In this document: positions 53,476 to 60,762 of the stretch, piece by piece
Layout of the letters: each line of letters begins with the position of its first letter
How positions within the stretch are numbered: the stretch's first letter is position 1
NCBI GenBank assembly: GCA_050297015.1
Contig: JBNKRZ010000005.1
Span: forward strand, 1 to 64,000
Direction: 5' to 3'
DNA from: JACKJA01 sp050297015
Lineage (GTDB): Bacteria; Pseudomonadota; Alphaproteobacteria; Micavibrionales; Micavibrionaceae
Length of the DNA: 64,000 nt
Made by a program: the position numbers and the translations under genes
Notes under the pieces: generated by a model
The model's database searches: none
What the model was told of the DNA's origin: nothing
What the model saw: only the letters and a program-made list of their open reading frames with translations

Positions 53476-53669
53476 TTGCGTTTAACCTCTTTGTCTTCGA
53501 GAAGGCGCGCTTCCTCTTCCAGCATAATCGGGATGCCATCGCGGATCGGGAATGCTAGCCGCGCGCGGTCGGATATCAATTCCTGCGTGGCCGCATCATA
53601 GCGCAGCGGTTCCTTCGTCAGCGGGCATACAAGAATTTCCAGTAATTTTGGATCAACGCTCTGTGTCAT
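53472..53669 (-). CDS. Trm112/UPF0434-family small zinc-ribbon-like protein
   Basis: A 65-residue protein MTQSVDPKLLEILVCPLTKEPLRYD, with the DPKLLEILVCP signature and the typical ELISDRARLAFPIRDGIPIML end. Only one Cys of the usual four remains, so zinc binding is doubtful. The eukaryotic relative is an adaptor of methyltransferases. Start at 53669; the longer frame overlaps the LON gene. Its stop overlaps the next gene's GTG. Confidence 0.85.
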   Translation of the reverse strand: MTQSVDPKLLEILVCPLTKEPLRYDAATQELISDRARLAFPIRDGIPIMLEEEARLLEDKEVKRK

Positions 53670-53700
53670 AAATCCTGTATAAACCAGCAGGCAAACATAA

Positions 53701-54375
53701 TCAATGAGCCAGAACGGAATAGCCGGCAACCCGTTCGCCGTGCATGGCCATTTCAATCATATCCATGAATAAATTGGCCCGGTTACAACAGCATCCGGCC
53801 TCTAGCAAGGCTTGTTTTTCCCCGTGATCGAGCGGGCATATCATGGCCAAAATAGTAATTAGCTTCTCATTGCATGTATTGTCGATCATCTGCCAATCAC
53901 AATCCATATTGTGGAAAAGCAGATAATCGCGCAGGAGAGTTTCTAACCGAGTTCGGTCAAAATCATTATCGTGATCTTTTTCTATATCGCAGGCGTAGGA
54001 CGACCAATTGGGAATCGCCTGGCGATAACCGTTTTCTAAGGGGAGCTCTTTGGCTATTTTAAAGCGACATAAGCCTGTCAGCGTAACCATATAACGGTCT
54101 GAGGCGATTTCCTCAAACGCTGTTATGCGCCCCGCACACCCCGTGTCAAATAAACGCTCATTATCGGCGGTTGGCCCCGCGCATATGTTGCGCGGCTGAA
54201 TCATGCCTATAATCCGGTTTCCTTTAAGAGCGTCGTTAAACATATTCAGATAGCGCGGCTCGAAAATATTTAGTGGCAGCTGTCCGCGTGGTAAAAGCAC
54301 GACGCCGCTTAACGGGAAAAGCGGTAACTCATCCGGTAGATCTTCAAACAAATATGGGGGTGACGCACATTTCAT
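53701..54375 (-). CDS. LON peptidase substrate-binding-domain protein
   Basis: A 224-residue stand-alone LON N-terminal domain: LPLFPLSGVVLLPRGQLPLNIFEPRYLNMFNDAL at residues 18-51, then GCAGRITAFEEIASDRYMVTLTG and a helical half. No protease or ATPase part. It is common beside CnoX/thioredoxin and Trm112 genes in alphaproteobacteria and is assumed to be in the same leftward group. Confidence 0.88.
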   Translation of the reverse strand: MKCASPPYLFEDLPDELPLFPLSGVVLLPRGQLPLNIFEPRYLNMFNDALKGNRIIGMIQPRNICAGPTADNERLFDTGCAGRITAFEEIASDRYMVTLTGLCRFKIAKELPLENGYRQAIPNWSSYACDIEKDHDNDFDRTRLETLLRDYLLFHNMDCDWQMIDNTCNEKLITILAMICPLDHGEKQALLEAGCCCNRANLFMDMIEMAMHGERVAGYSVLAH

Positions 54376-54401
54376 AAGCTTTCATATAGACCGGGAATGC
54401 C

Positions 54402-55337
54402 TTAGGAGAATAGCAAAACTGATAATTTTTTCCGGAAAACAGCTGTCAAAGGATCAGCTGCTCCCAGAATATCAAAGAATTTAAGCAGTGCCTTACGGGC
54501 TTTTTGCTCTTCCCATTCGCGGTCGCGGCGAATAATTTCCAACAGAGCATCTAGCGCCTCTTCTTTTTGACCATGCGCAAATAAAGCCTGCGCTAGTTCA
54601 AAGCGGGCCTCGTGATCGTTCGGGTCCTTTTCAACACGCCCGGCAAGATTGTAAACCCGGCCTTCCGAGGGGCGGGATTCGGACAGCTCAAGTGCCGCGC
54701 GTGCGGCTTCAAAGGCCGGCGTTTTGGCTATGGCATCCGGTGCACTATCAACCATGTGGCGCGCTTGAGTGACATCTTTAGCCTCAATAAATACACGGAT
54801 TAGCCCGGCAAAAGCCTCGGCGCAGGTTTCATCCTGTTGCAAAATTTTTGCATACAGACCGTGCGCCATGCCCAGATTGCCCTCCGCCAGCGCATGAGCG
54901 GCCTCTTTCAAGGTTTCGGGGAGATCAAGCGTTCCCGGCTCTTCCTGTCCGGACAGTTTAATAATTTCGTCAATGAAGGCTTTGATTTCACCGGGCGGGC
55001 GGGCGCCCGTAAAGGCATTCACTGGGCGCCCCTGATACAAAGCAAAAACCGTTGGAACGGATTGCACTTGCAGGGCTGCGGCTAGTTGTTGGTTTTGGTC
55101 GATATTAATTTTAGCCAGCCGTACCTTGCCCCTGGCGGCTGTTACAGCTTCCTCCAGAACAGGGCCGAGTTGCTTGCATGGCCCACACCATGGGGCCCAG
55201 AAATCGACCAGAACGGGCACCTCCATCGAGGTTTGCATCACCGCACTTTCAAAATTACCCATATCGGCGTCAAAAATAACGGCGCCATCTGGGGCTTGCG
55301 GCGGTGTAGGTGGCATATCGTTTTGTTGTGATAGCAT
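54402..55337 (-). CDS. Thioredoxin-TPR co-chaperone (CnoX/YbbN-like)
   Basis: A 311-residue protein with a thioredoxin domain (WAPWCGPCKQL, redox pair CGPC at about 51-54; cis-Pro QSVPTV) followed by TPR-like helices (HALAEGNLGMAHGLYAKIL, FELAQALFAHGQKEEALDALLEI). CnoX-like proteins hold oxidised client proteins for GroEL/DnaK. The intact CGPC predicts redox activity, unlike E. coli YbbN (SxxC). Cytoplasmic. Confidence 0.88.
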   Translation of the reverse strand: MLSQQNDMPPTPPQAPDGAVIFDADMGNFESAVMQTSMEVPVLVDFWAPWCGPCKQLGPVLEEAVTAARGKVRLAKINIDQNQQLAAALQVQSVPTVFALYQGRPVNAFTGARPPGEIKAFIDEIIKLSGQEEPGTLDLPETLKEAAHALAEGNLGMAHGLYAKILQQDETCAEAFAGLIRVFIEAKDVTQARHMVDSAPDAIAKTPAFEAARAALELSESRPSEGRVYNLAGRVEKDPNDHEARFELAQALFAHGQKEEALDALLEIIRRDREWEEQKARKALLKFFDILGAADPLTAVFRKKLSVLLFS

Positions 55338-55353
55338 TTATTTATTCTCCCTG

Positions 55354-55893
55354 TTATGGAGCGGCTGCACCCAAGTCTACAATGTGCGGTTTATGTCCAC
55401 AGGAATCAATAAATTTTAAGAGATCCGCCGGAGTTATCCCGATGGTCATGCTGTTATCAAGTGGGTGATAATTGACCAATTCAGCATCCATCATTGCTTG
55501 ATCGAGAAAAACACGCACTTGTTTTTCCGTGTCGTTCATGATTGTGAAGGGGCAAACTGATCCGGGCCGTATGCCCAAATATTGCCATAGCCGGTCTGCT
55601 GAACCGAAAGACAGGCGTCCCATATCCAGAAGCGGTGCGAGGTTTTTTAAATCGACAGCCGTTTCATTGGCTAAGGTTAACAGCCCCATATTCTTTTTCT
55701 TGTCGCGCAGGAACAGATTACGACAATGGACGCCCGGAATATCTTTTTCAAATTCCAACCCCTCCTCAACCGTGAAGAACGGGGGATGGTGATAAAGCTC
55801 GTAAGAGATGCCGAGTGTCTTCAAATACACAAACAAATCCCCCGGTGTGGTAGGCAAAGGAGGCATTTCTTCTTGATGTGCATTTTGATTCAT
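55354..55893 (-). CDS. YbaK/ProX-type aminoacyl-tRNA deacylase
   Basis: A 179-residue trans-editing-domain protein. GISYELYHHPPFFTVEEG, GVHCRNLFLRDKKKNMGLLTL with the catalytic Lys, RLSFGSADRLWQYLGIRPGSVCPF and the closing NSMTIGITPADLLKFID match prolyl-tRNA-editing (ProXp/PrdX) proteins that hydrolyse mischarged Ala-tRNA(Pro). It lies 16 bases upstream of the CnoX gene in the leftward group. Confidence 0.87.
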   Translation of the reverse strand: MNQNAHQEEMPPLPTTPGDLFVYLKTLGISYELYHHPPFFTVEEGLEFEKDIPGVHCRNLFLRDKKKNMGLLTLANETAVDLKNLAPLLDMGRLSFGSADRLWQYLGIRPGSVCPFTIMNDTEKQVRVFLDQAMMDAELVNYHPLDNSMTIGITPADLLKFIDSCGHKPHIVDLGAAAP

Positions 55894-56009
55894 AAATCAG
55901 TCTTATAAGAGCAACGGCATAAAAATCAAGCATATGGTTTTATTTTCTCTTGCAATCGCCGGAAAAATGCCTATAAATCTGACTCTCTTCGCCGCAAGGC
56001 GGTTAGGAC

Positions 56010-56084
56010 GCGAGTGTAGCTCAGGGGTAGAGCACAACCTTGCCAAGGTTGGGGTCGAGGGTTCGAATCCCTTCACTCGCTCCA
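56010..56084 (+). tRNA. tRNA-Gly (GCC)
   Basis: A 75-base cloverleaf. Acceptor GCGAGTG pairs CACTCGC, the D arm lies around GCTCAGGGGTAGAGC, anticodon stem CAACC/GGTTG holds the loop TTGCCAA (GCC at 56042-56044), the T loop is GTTCGAATCC, discriminator T and encoded CCA at 56082-56084. The 3' part is the island attachment site. Its terminator now lies beyond the island at about 60496. Confidence 0.97.
56065..56084 (+). other. attL (tRNA 3' end)
   Basis: GAATCCCTTCACTCGCTCCA. Fourteen bases (56065-56078) are repeated exactly at attR, 60457. Confidence 0.75.
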
Positions 56085-56251
56085 TTTTAACTTCCCTAAA
56101 TTTCCCAAAACGTCCAAGATACCTTGACTTACACGGTATTTTGTGCCAGCCTTTTATCCAAGGATGTCCCAAGATATGCCCCCAAATCTTGTACTTTTGG
56201 GGCCACATATTGGGGGCATAAATGAAACCTTGAAAAAATGTGCCCCCAAAA

Positions 56252-57448
56252 ATGAAACTTACAAACCTGCAATGTAAAAACGCCCAACCTAAAGAGAAGC
56301 CTTACAAGCTAGGCGCTGGACGCGGCTTATATCTAGAAATAATGCCCAATGGCTCAAAATATTGGCGCATGAAATACAGAATCAAGCTCGGAGACAAAAT
56401 CAAAGAGAAGAGAATCGCTCTAGGCATCTACCCAGATACCACGCTCAAAGAAGCCGAAAACAAATGCTTGGAAACAAAAAAGCTTCTCGAAAACAATCAA
56501 GACCCTCTCACCGTCAGAAAACAAGCCAAACGTGCCTCTGCAATTAACGCAGAAAATAGTTTCGAATTAATCGCCCGAAAATGGCACGAAACCTTCAAAG
56601 ACAAATGGACTGAAAGACATGCGGGCACTGTGCTACGCCGCTTAGAAATAGACGTATTCTCAGAAATAGGCTCAATGCCCATCAAAGACATTAGACCCTC
56701 ACACCTGATAGACGTACTAGCGAAAGTCCAAAAACGCGGCGCATATGAACCTGCCCACCGCTTGCGTCAATACTGCTCTCAAATCTTCCGCTTCGCCATT
56801 ATTCACGAAATTGCAGAAACAAACCCCGCCGCAGATATTAGCATGGTTCTTAAACCCGTTAAAAAATCGCATTATGCCTGCATTGAAATTAAAGAAATCC
56901 CCGAACTCCTCAACGCTATCCATTTTAATAATGCCCGCCTCCATACAGACACACGGCTAGCAATCAAACTTCTCATGCTCACCTTTGTAAGAACAAAAGA
57001 GCTTATCGAAGCCACATGGGACGAATTCGATTTAGAAAATGCCGAATGGATTATCCCTGCCGAACGCATGAAAATGCGGAATGAACATATCGTTCCCTTA
57101 TCAAAACAGGCTGTGGCAATCCTGAAAGACCTCAAAGAACGTAATGTAAAATGGGGCTGGGTATTTCCAGGCCACCATTCCCCACGCAAACACATGAGCA
57201 ACAATACAATCCTAAAAGGGCTAGACCGCCTCGGCTTTAAAGGCCGTATGACAGGCCACGGCTTTCGCGCCCTCGCCATGAGCACAATCAAAGAAAAACT
57301 AGGCTACCGCCATGAAGTCGTAGACAGACAACTCGCCCACGCCCCCAAAAGCATGGTTCAACGTGCTTATGACCGCGCACAATTTTTGGATGAACGCAAA
57401 AAGATGATGCAAGAATGGGCAGATTATATTGATAGCTTGGAGCTTTAA
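56252..57448 (+). CDS. Tyrosine site-specific recombinase (P4-type island integrase)
   Basis: About 398 residues with an N-terminal DUF4102-like arm-binding domain (KPYKLGAGRGLYLEIMPNGSKYW), a core-binding domain, and a catalytic domain with Arg247 (VRTKEL), His336/Arg339 (GHGFR), His363 (LAHAP) and the nucleophile Tyr373 (RAYDR). All catalytic residues are intact, so it should be active at tRNA-Gly. ATG at 56252 is listed; a GTG at 56240 is possible and neither has a clear ribosome site. TGCCCCCA motifs flank the start. Confidence 0.93.
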   Translation: MKLTNLQCKNAQPKEKPYKLGAGRGLYLEIMPNGSKYWRMKYRIKLGDKIKEKRIALGIYPDTTLKEAENKCLETKKLLENNQDPLTVRKQAKRASAINAENSFELIARKWHETFKDKWTERHAGTVLRRLEIDVFSEIGSMPIKDIRPSHLIDVLAKVQKRGAYEPAHRLRQYCSQIFRFAIIHEIAETNPAADISMVLKPVKKSHYACIEIKEIPELLNAIHFNNARLHTDTRLAIKLLMLTFVRTKELIEATWDEFDLENAEWIIPAERMKMRNEHIVPLSKQAVAILKDLKERNVKWGWVFPGHHSPRKHMSNNTILKGLDRLGFKGRMTGHGFRALAMSTIKEKLGYRHEVVDRQLAHAPKSMVQRAYDRAQFLDERKKMMQEWADYIDSLEL

Positions 57449-57449
57449 A

Positions 57450-58187
57450 ATGGGAAAAGCTGCGATAGACAACATTAAAAACATTGGCAATGAAAATTCA
57501 TACACCCCTGATTTTTTTGAAGAGCTGTTTCAAAAAATCGGACTTACAGCCCACCAAGACAAATATGTTCTCAAACGCACCATTATCCTTGCCACACAGG
57601 CATATGTCAGAAACTACGAAAACCATGTAAGAGAGCTTCCAGCTCATGAAATAAAAGACAAGCTTGAGAAAACCCTCAAGCACATAAACAAAGCCACAGA
57701 CCCGCTTTCCGAAGTCTATACATCAGAATATTACAGTGAAGCCATAATAAATAACCTGTACGATGTCATTGATAAAAGATACCCGACATTGCATAGCTTA
57801 TTGGATGAAATTATAAGACCAAGCCATCTTGGTACAATTACCTCTCCTGCCCGTTCCTTAGTTTTATTATCTGCGATGGCAGACGGAATTGAGCAAACAC
57901 TCGAAAACTTTGAACACGAAAAAACACCAAACAAAAGCGAAGCGCTTTATCATTGGATTATGATTTTATCTGCTAAGTTAGAACCGATCCTCGGTCACAA
58001 GCTCGAACAAAGCCGCTACCACAAGGGAGAATACATATCCAAAAGAGAAGTGAGCGATTCTGAACTGCTCTTATTTATCATGAACCCTCTAGACCCAAAC
58101 GTCACACAAAGCCAAATAGAAACCGCCATCAAAGACACCCTCAAAGAACGCCGCGACGCTCCTTGGGATAATTATTTCCCGATGTAG
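57450..58187 (+). CDS. Island hypothetical protein behind the integrase
   Basis: A protein of about 245 residues starting MGKAAIDNIKNIG one base past the integrase stop, so co-transcribed and perhaps coupled. Predominantly helical and charged, no membrane segment or signal, ending in PWDNYFPM. No family recognised. An island-stability or regulatory role is guesswork. Confidence 0.6.
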   Translation: MGKAAIDNIKNIGNENSYTPDFFEELFQKIGLTAHQDKYVLKRTIILATQAYVRNYENHVRELPAHEIKDKLEKTLKHINKATDPLSEVYTSEYYSEAIINNLYDVIDKRYPTLHSLLDEIIRPSHLGTITSPARSLVLLSAMADGIEQTLENFEHEKTPNKSEALYHWIMILSAKLEPILGHKLEQSRYHKGEYISKREVSDSELLLFIMNPLDPNVTQSQIETAIKDTLKERRDAPWDNYFPM

Positions 58188-58263
58188 AAAAAAATCCATC
58201 TTTTTTGAAAGAGATTTTCTTTCCATCACCTTTATGGCAGCAACCTAAATTCCATTAAAAATA

Positions 58264-58299
58264 TTTGTATCCACTCGGACAAACAAGAAAGGATACAAA
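58264..58299 (+). promoter_or_regulatory. Inverted repeat covering the alpA ribosome site
   Basis: Nine-base arms TTTGTATCC and GGATACAAA, 18 bases apart, with the right arm lying over the AAAGGA ribosome site and ending at the ATG. It could be an AlpA operator or an RNA hairpin that hides the start. Confidence 0.5.
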
Positions 58300-58508
58300 T
58301 GTCAGAACCATCAAAAAAAGAACGTTTCCTGAGATTAACAGACGTTATGGCGCGCACAGGTTTAAGCCGTAGCGCAATTTATCTCAGCATCAGTGAAGGC
58401 AATTTCCCTCAAAATATCAATTTAAGCGCCCGCTCTGTTGCATGGCGTGAAAGCGAAATAGATGCATGGATGCAAGACCGTATCAATCAAAGATCTGTTG
58501 TTTCTTAA
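58299..58508 (+). CDS. AlpA-family excisionase/regulator
   Basis: A 69-residue MerR-like winged-helix protein: FLRLTDVMARTGLSRSAIYLSISEGNFPQNINL, then SVAWRESEIDAWMQDRI. AlpA-type proteins regulate integrase transcription and act as directionality factors in P4-type islands. Placed downstream of the integrase region on the same strand. The 5' end overlaps the inverted repeat at 58264-58299. Confidence 0.9.
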   Translation: MSEPSKKERFLRLTDVMARTGLSRSAIYLSISEGNFPQNINLSARSVAWRESEIDAWMQDRINQRSVVS

Positions 58509-58513
58509 ACAAT

Positions 58514-58708
58514 CTAATGCTGCCCAAGTTCTGGTTTCCCTTGCCCAAGCACCAACAAACCAAAAATTGCTGTCAATGGTGTGAAGCAAATTGAAATAAG
58601 CACCCATATAACAGTTGACCGATTTCGAGCCTTTGCCATATCCGCAGGAAGGAATATGTAGAGCCAAAGTGCAACACCAATGGAAAATAAAACAATTACA
58701 AATTCCAT
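58514..58708 (-). CDS. Small two-helix membrane protein
   Basis: A 64-residue protein MEFVIVLFSIGVALWLYIFLPADMAKARNRSTV followed by a second hydrophobic stretch (WVLISICFTPLTAIFGLLVLG). AAGGAG six bases before the ATG supports it. Convergent with alpA. It is antisense to the structured DNA upstream only at its 5' edge. Unknown function. Confidence 0.6.
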   Translation of the reverse strand: MEFVIVLFSIGVALWLYIFLPADMAKARNRSTVIWVLISICFTPLTAIFGLLVLGQGKPELGQH

Positions 58709-58775
58709 GCCGCTCCTTTATATTTCCAGTTATCGAACAGACTACCGAGAGGCAAAACCTCTTGGTAGCCGGGAG

Positions 58776-58944
58776 TTCGAAACCATCCATCAAAAGAAAA
58801 ATGGCCGACGGCCTTTGAGCCGGAGCCTTGGACATAGCCGCCGCTCCCGGCCATAAGACCGAAGAGCGGCATCCTGTGATACGTTTCTTGAGAAGCGCAT
58901 CACTAACGGCTGATGCCAGCCGCTTTTGATGGAGAGGTTTCGAA
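58776..58944. repeat. Long-range inverted repeat
   Basis: Arms of about 21 bases (58776-58796 and 58923-58944) with one indel, enclosing 126 bases. Possible RNA stem, or recombination remnant. Confidence 0.45.
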
Positions 58945-59054
58945 GCCTCAAGTCTGCATAAATGCAAACCTGCCCTGATAGTGCTTTTTATTTTTAAGAA
59001 AAGCAAGGGTAATAGAAGTGTGTGTCTCCCCCTTTGGGGGACGGAAGGGGGTTA

Positions 59055-59083
59055 GGACTTAATACAAACTTGATTATTAAGTC
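59055..59083. terminator. Hairpin GGACTTAAT / ATTAAGTCC
   Basis: Nine-base perfect arms with an 11-base loop. No clear T-run on either side. Could delimit the structured region from the downstream small frame. Confidence 0.35.
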
Positions 59084-59111
59084 CTAGGTGACGAACAGAA
59101 AGGAAAAATAC

Positions 59112-59207
59112 ATGGCAAAACACAGTGAAAAAAGAAACACGCGCTCAAAAAAAGTAGTTATAGAGCTAGCCAAGGGCTGCGCTTTTCTTTTCCTTGCCAT
59201 GCATTAA
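59112..59207 (+). CDS. Small basic ORF (31 aa)
   Basis: MAKHSEKRNTRSKK then VVIELAKGCAFLFLAMH. AAAGGA lies nine bases upstream. Basic head and hydrophobic end. It precedes the three-gene operon by 70 bases. Too short to be confident. Confidence 0.35.
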   Translation: MAKHSEKRNTRSKKVVIELAKGCAFLFLAMH

Positions 59208-59277
59208 TAAAAACGAAAACTGGATTTTTCTGAGTATTCCTAATATGTTGATTTTATACAAAGCAAAGGATTAAAAA

Positions 59278-59667
59278 ATGTCTCAAGCAGTCACTTTGGA
59301 TGATTTACAAGGTTTATATGATGTTACGTATGCATCTTCGCCTCAACTTGAAAACTTCTATGAACCAGGCTTTGGGTCGGCAAAAATAGAAGGAAATACT
59401 CTGACAGGAGTAGATGCCCTTGGAGTGATTTGGAATGCACAATTTGGTGTCCCAGAAAATGGAGAAATAACTTTTAAAGCCCTGCTTGACCCTAAAGATA
59501 CCCCGCCCACAGTTGGTTTAATAGATAAAAACGGCGTGATGACACGCGAACCGCAAAACTACGATGGTGTTGTAAAAATAACTAAATTGGGTGAAGAGCT
59601 GATATTGCGAACACAAGTTCAACAGGGGCCAATTACAATAGATGTTCAGTTCAGAAAGAAACCATGA
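59278..59667 (+). CDS. Island cargo operon gene 1 (hypothetical, beta-rich)
   Basis: A 129-residue protein MSQAVTLDDLQGLYDVTYASS, mostly predicted beta strands with repeated GVxxxN and EITFKALLDP, resembling small lipocalin- or beta-barrel-like proteins; no signal peptide. AAAGGA lies nine bases upstream. Its TGA overlaps the next ATG in ATGA. Family not recognised. Confidence 0.6.
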   Translation: MSQAVTLDDLQGLYDVTYASSPQLENFYEPGFGSAKIEGNTLTGVDALGVIWNAQFGVPENGEITFKALLDPKDTPPTVGLIDKNGVMTREPQNYDGVVKITKLGEELILRTQVQQGPITIDVQFRKKP

Positions 59668-59915
59668 CCTCAAACTCACAAAATGACTGGTATCGTGTAC
59701 TTTCTCTTGCCCGCTCAAACGCTGCGCAAGATTTAAAAATTTCAAATGAGATTCTTGAGATTTCTGATGCTCTTATCGCTGCTGCTAAAGCCGGAGATTT
59801 GCCAGAGGAACAGGTTACAGAAATAGCTCAAAAACTAGTAAAAAAAGCTTTGGAATTGTCAGATAACTCCAAAGAGATAAATTTTGCCATTACTAAACTA
59901 GTGGGGGCAATATGA
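59664..59915 (+). CDS. Island cargo operon gene 2 (small helical)
   Basis: An 83-residue acidic protein predicted to be wholly helical (ISNEILEISDALIAAAKAG, then EQVTEIAQKLVKKALEL). It overlaps gene 1 (ATGA) and gene 3 (ATGA), which argues for a genuine unit. No family recognised. Confidence 0.6.
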   Translation: MTSNSQNDWYRVLSLARSNAAQDLKISNEILEISDALIAAAKAGDLPEEQVTEIAQKLVKKALELSDNSKEINFAITKLVGAI

Positions 59916-60343
59916 GCGGAAATAAATCCACATCTTCTCCAGAGCCAATCTTTCCTCCGCCACCGCCCACCGTGCCGCCTGCATTAAAGTCTGAGCTCAA
60001 CAGGGAGGTTCAGAAGCAAATCAACGAGCAAACAGAGAAGTTTAACAAAAGCTACACTCCCGCTGCTGACCACGCAGAGCTAAAAAGTGATGTTAAAAAT
60101 CTTTGGAGGTACGTTGCTGCTTTGCTAACCGTACTAGGTCTCTCTGCTGCAATTTACATGCATATTGATAGCAAAATCTCTGCGTTAAATGAAAGTATAA
60201 GTTCGGAGTCTAAATATATTTTCGATAAATATCAAAATTTAGAAAATAGGGTTGCTGATGATGTTAGAGCTATGAATCAGAGGGTTGATAGCATCATATT
60301 GCAAAATAAACAAATCAAGGAACACACCGAAAAAAATCAATAA
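59912..60343 (+). CDS. Island cargo operon gene 3 (membrane-anchored coiled coil)
   Basis: A 143-residue protein with a Pro-rich cytoplasmic start (EPIFPPPPPTVPPA), a helix at about 68-86 (YVAALLTVLGLSAAIYMHI) and a C-terminal coiled coil extending outward. Four-base overlap with gene 2. The build resembles small spanin-like or scaffold proteins, but I name no function. Confidence 0.6.
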   Translation: MSGNKSTSSPEPIFPPPPPTVPPALKSELNREVQKQINEQTEKFNKSYTPAADHAELKSDVKNLWRYVAALLTVLGLSAAIYMHIDSKISALNESISSESKYIFDKYQNLENRVADDVRAMNQRVDSIILQNKQIKEHTEKNQ

Positions 60344-60456
60344 CGGTTCTAATCCTTCAAATGACTTTTCAGAATCTCTGGGGGCATAAGTGGGGGACTT
60401 TGCAAAGTTCGAATTGATACTAAATATTTATAATCAATAGATTAAATTTTATTTAT

Positions 60457-60474
60457 GAATCCCTTCACTCTCCA
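60457..60474 (+). other. attR
   Basis: GAATCCCTTCACTCTCCA repeats the tRNA-Gly 3' end with GC missing before TCCA. Confidence 0.75.
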
Positions 60475-60495
60475 TTAAATCAATGGCTTAGCTAG

Positions 60496-60516
60496 AAACG
60501 CCGCGAGGCGTTTTTT
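60496..60516 (+). terminator. Displaced tRNA-Gly terminator
   Basis: AAACGCC-gcga-GGCGTTT followed by TTTCTTT. A seven-bp stem, now separated from tRNA-Gly by the island. Confidence 0.7.
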
Positions 60517-60762
60517 CTTTAGGTACCACATAGGCACCAGCGCAAAACGCGCATTTCCGCGATAATTTTCAAACTTCCGATTTTCTCAAGCAATCAAATT
60601 TGGGGGCATGTTGGGAAGTGCCCAGCTTATGTGAAAAGCATTGCTTCATGTTTGCCTAAAAACTTGCGTATCATATGTGAGCGTGTATAAACAATTTTTG
60701 CCTTTGTCCATTGAGGGGCAGAGGCGTGAGGAACCATAGGCATTGTTAAGCTGGGAGTTGCA

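Larger units (their letters stand above)
58709..59111. other. Structured noncoding DNA in the island
   Basis: No good gene. It contains a hairpin CTACCGAGAGG-caaaa-CCTCTTGGTAG (58742-58768), a long-range inverted repeat (TTCGAAACC...CATCAAAAG at 58776-58796 against its complement at 58923-58944), a near-palindrome around 58934-58949, a CTCCCCC/GGGGGA hairpin near 59027-59041 and another GGACTTAAT/ATTAAGTCC at 59055-59083. Confidence 0.45.
56065..60474 (+). mobile_element. tRNA-Gly-integrated genomic island (about 4.4 kb)
   Basis: It starts inside the 3' end of tRNA-Gly (attL, GAATCCCTTCACTC at 56065-56078, then GCTCCA) and ends at the direct repeat GAATCCCTTCACTCTCCA at 60457-60474 (attR, two bases shorter). 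It contains an integrase, an AlpA-type regulator, a hypothetical gene, a small membrane protein and a three-gene operon. Base composition is AT-richer than the flanks. Confidence 0.85.
60344..60762. other. Island right border and alaS leader
   Basis: No gene. It holds TGGGGGCA at 60379-60386, attR at 60457-60474, the tRNA-Gly terminator at 60496-60516 and another TGGGGGCA at 60601-60608 beyond attR. GGGAG near 60752 serves the alaS-like gene. Confidence 0.6.

Noticed and set aside
58422..59006. Leftward 194-codon frame across alpA and the structured block
   Set aside because: It runs antisense through alpA and overlaps the better-supported 64-aa gene. No ribosome site.
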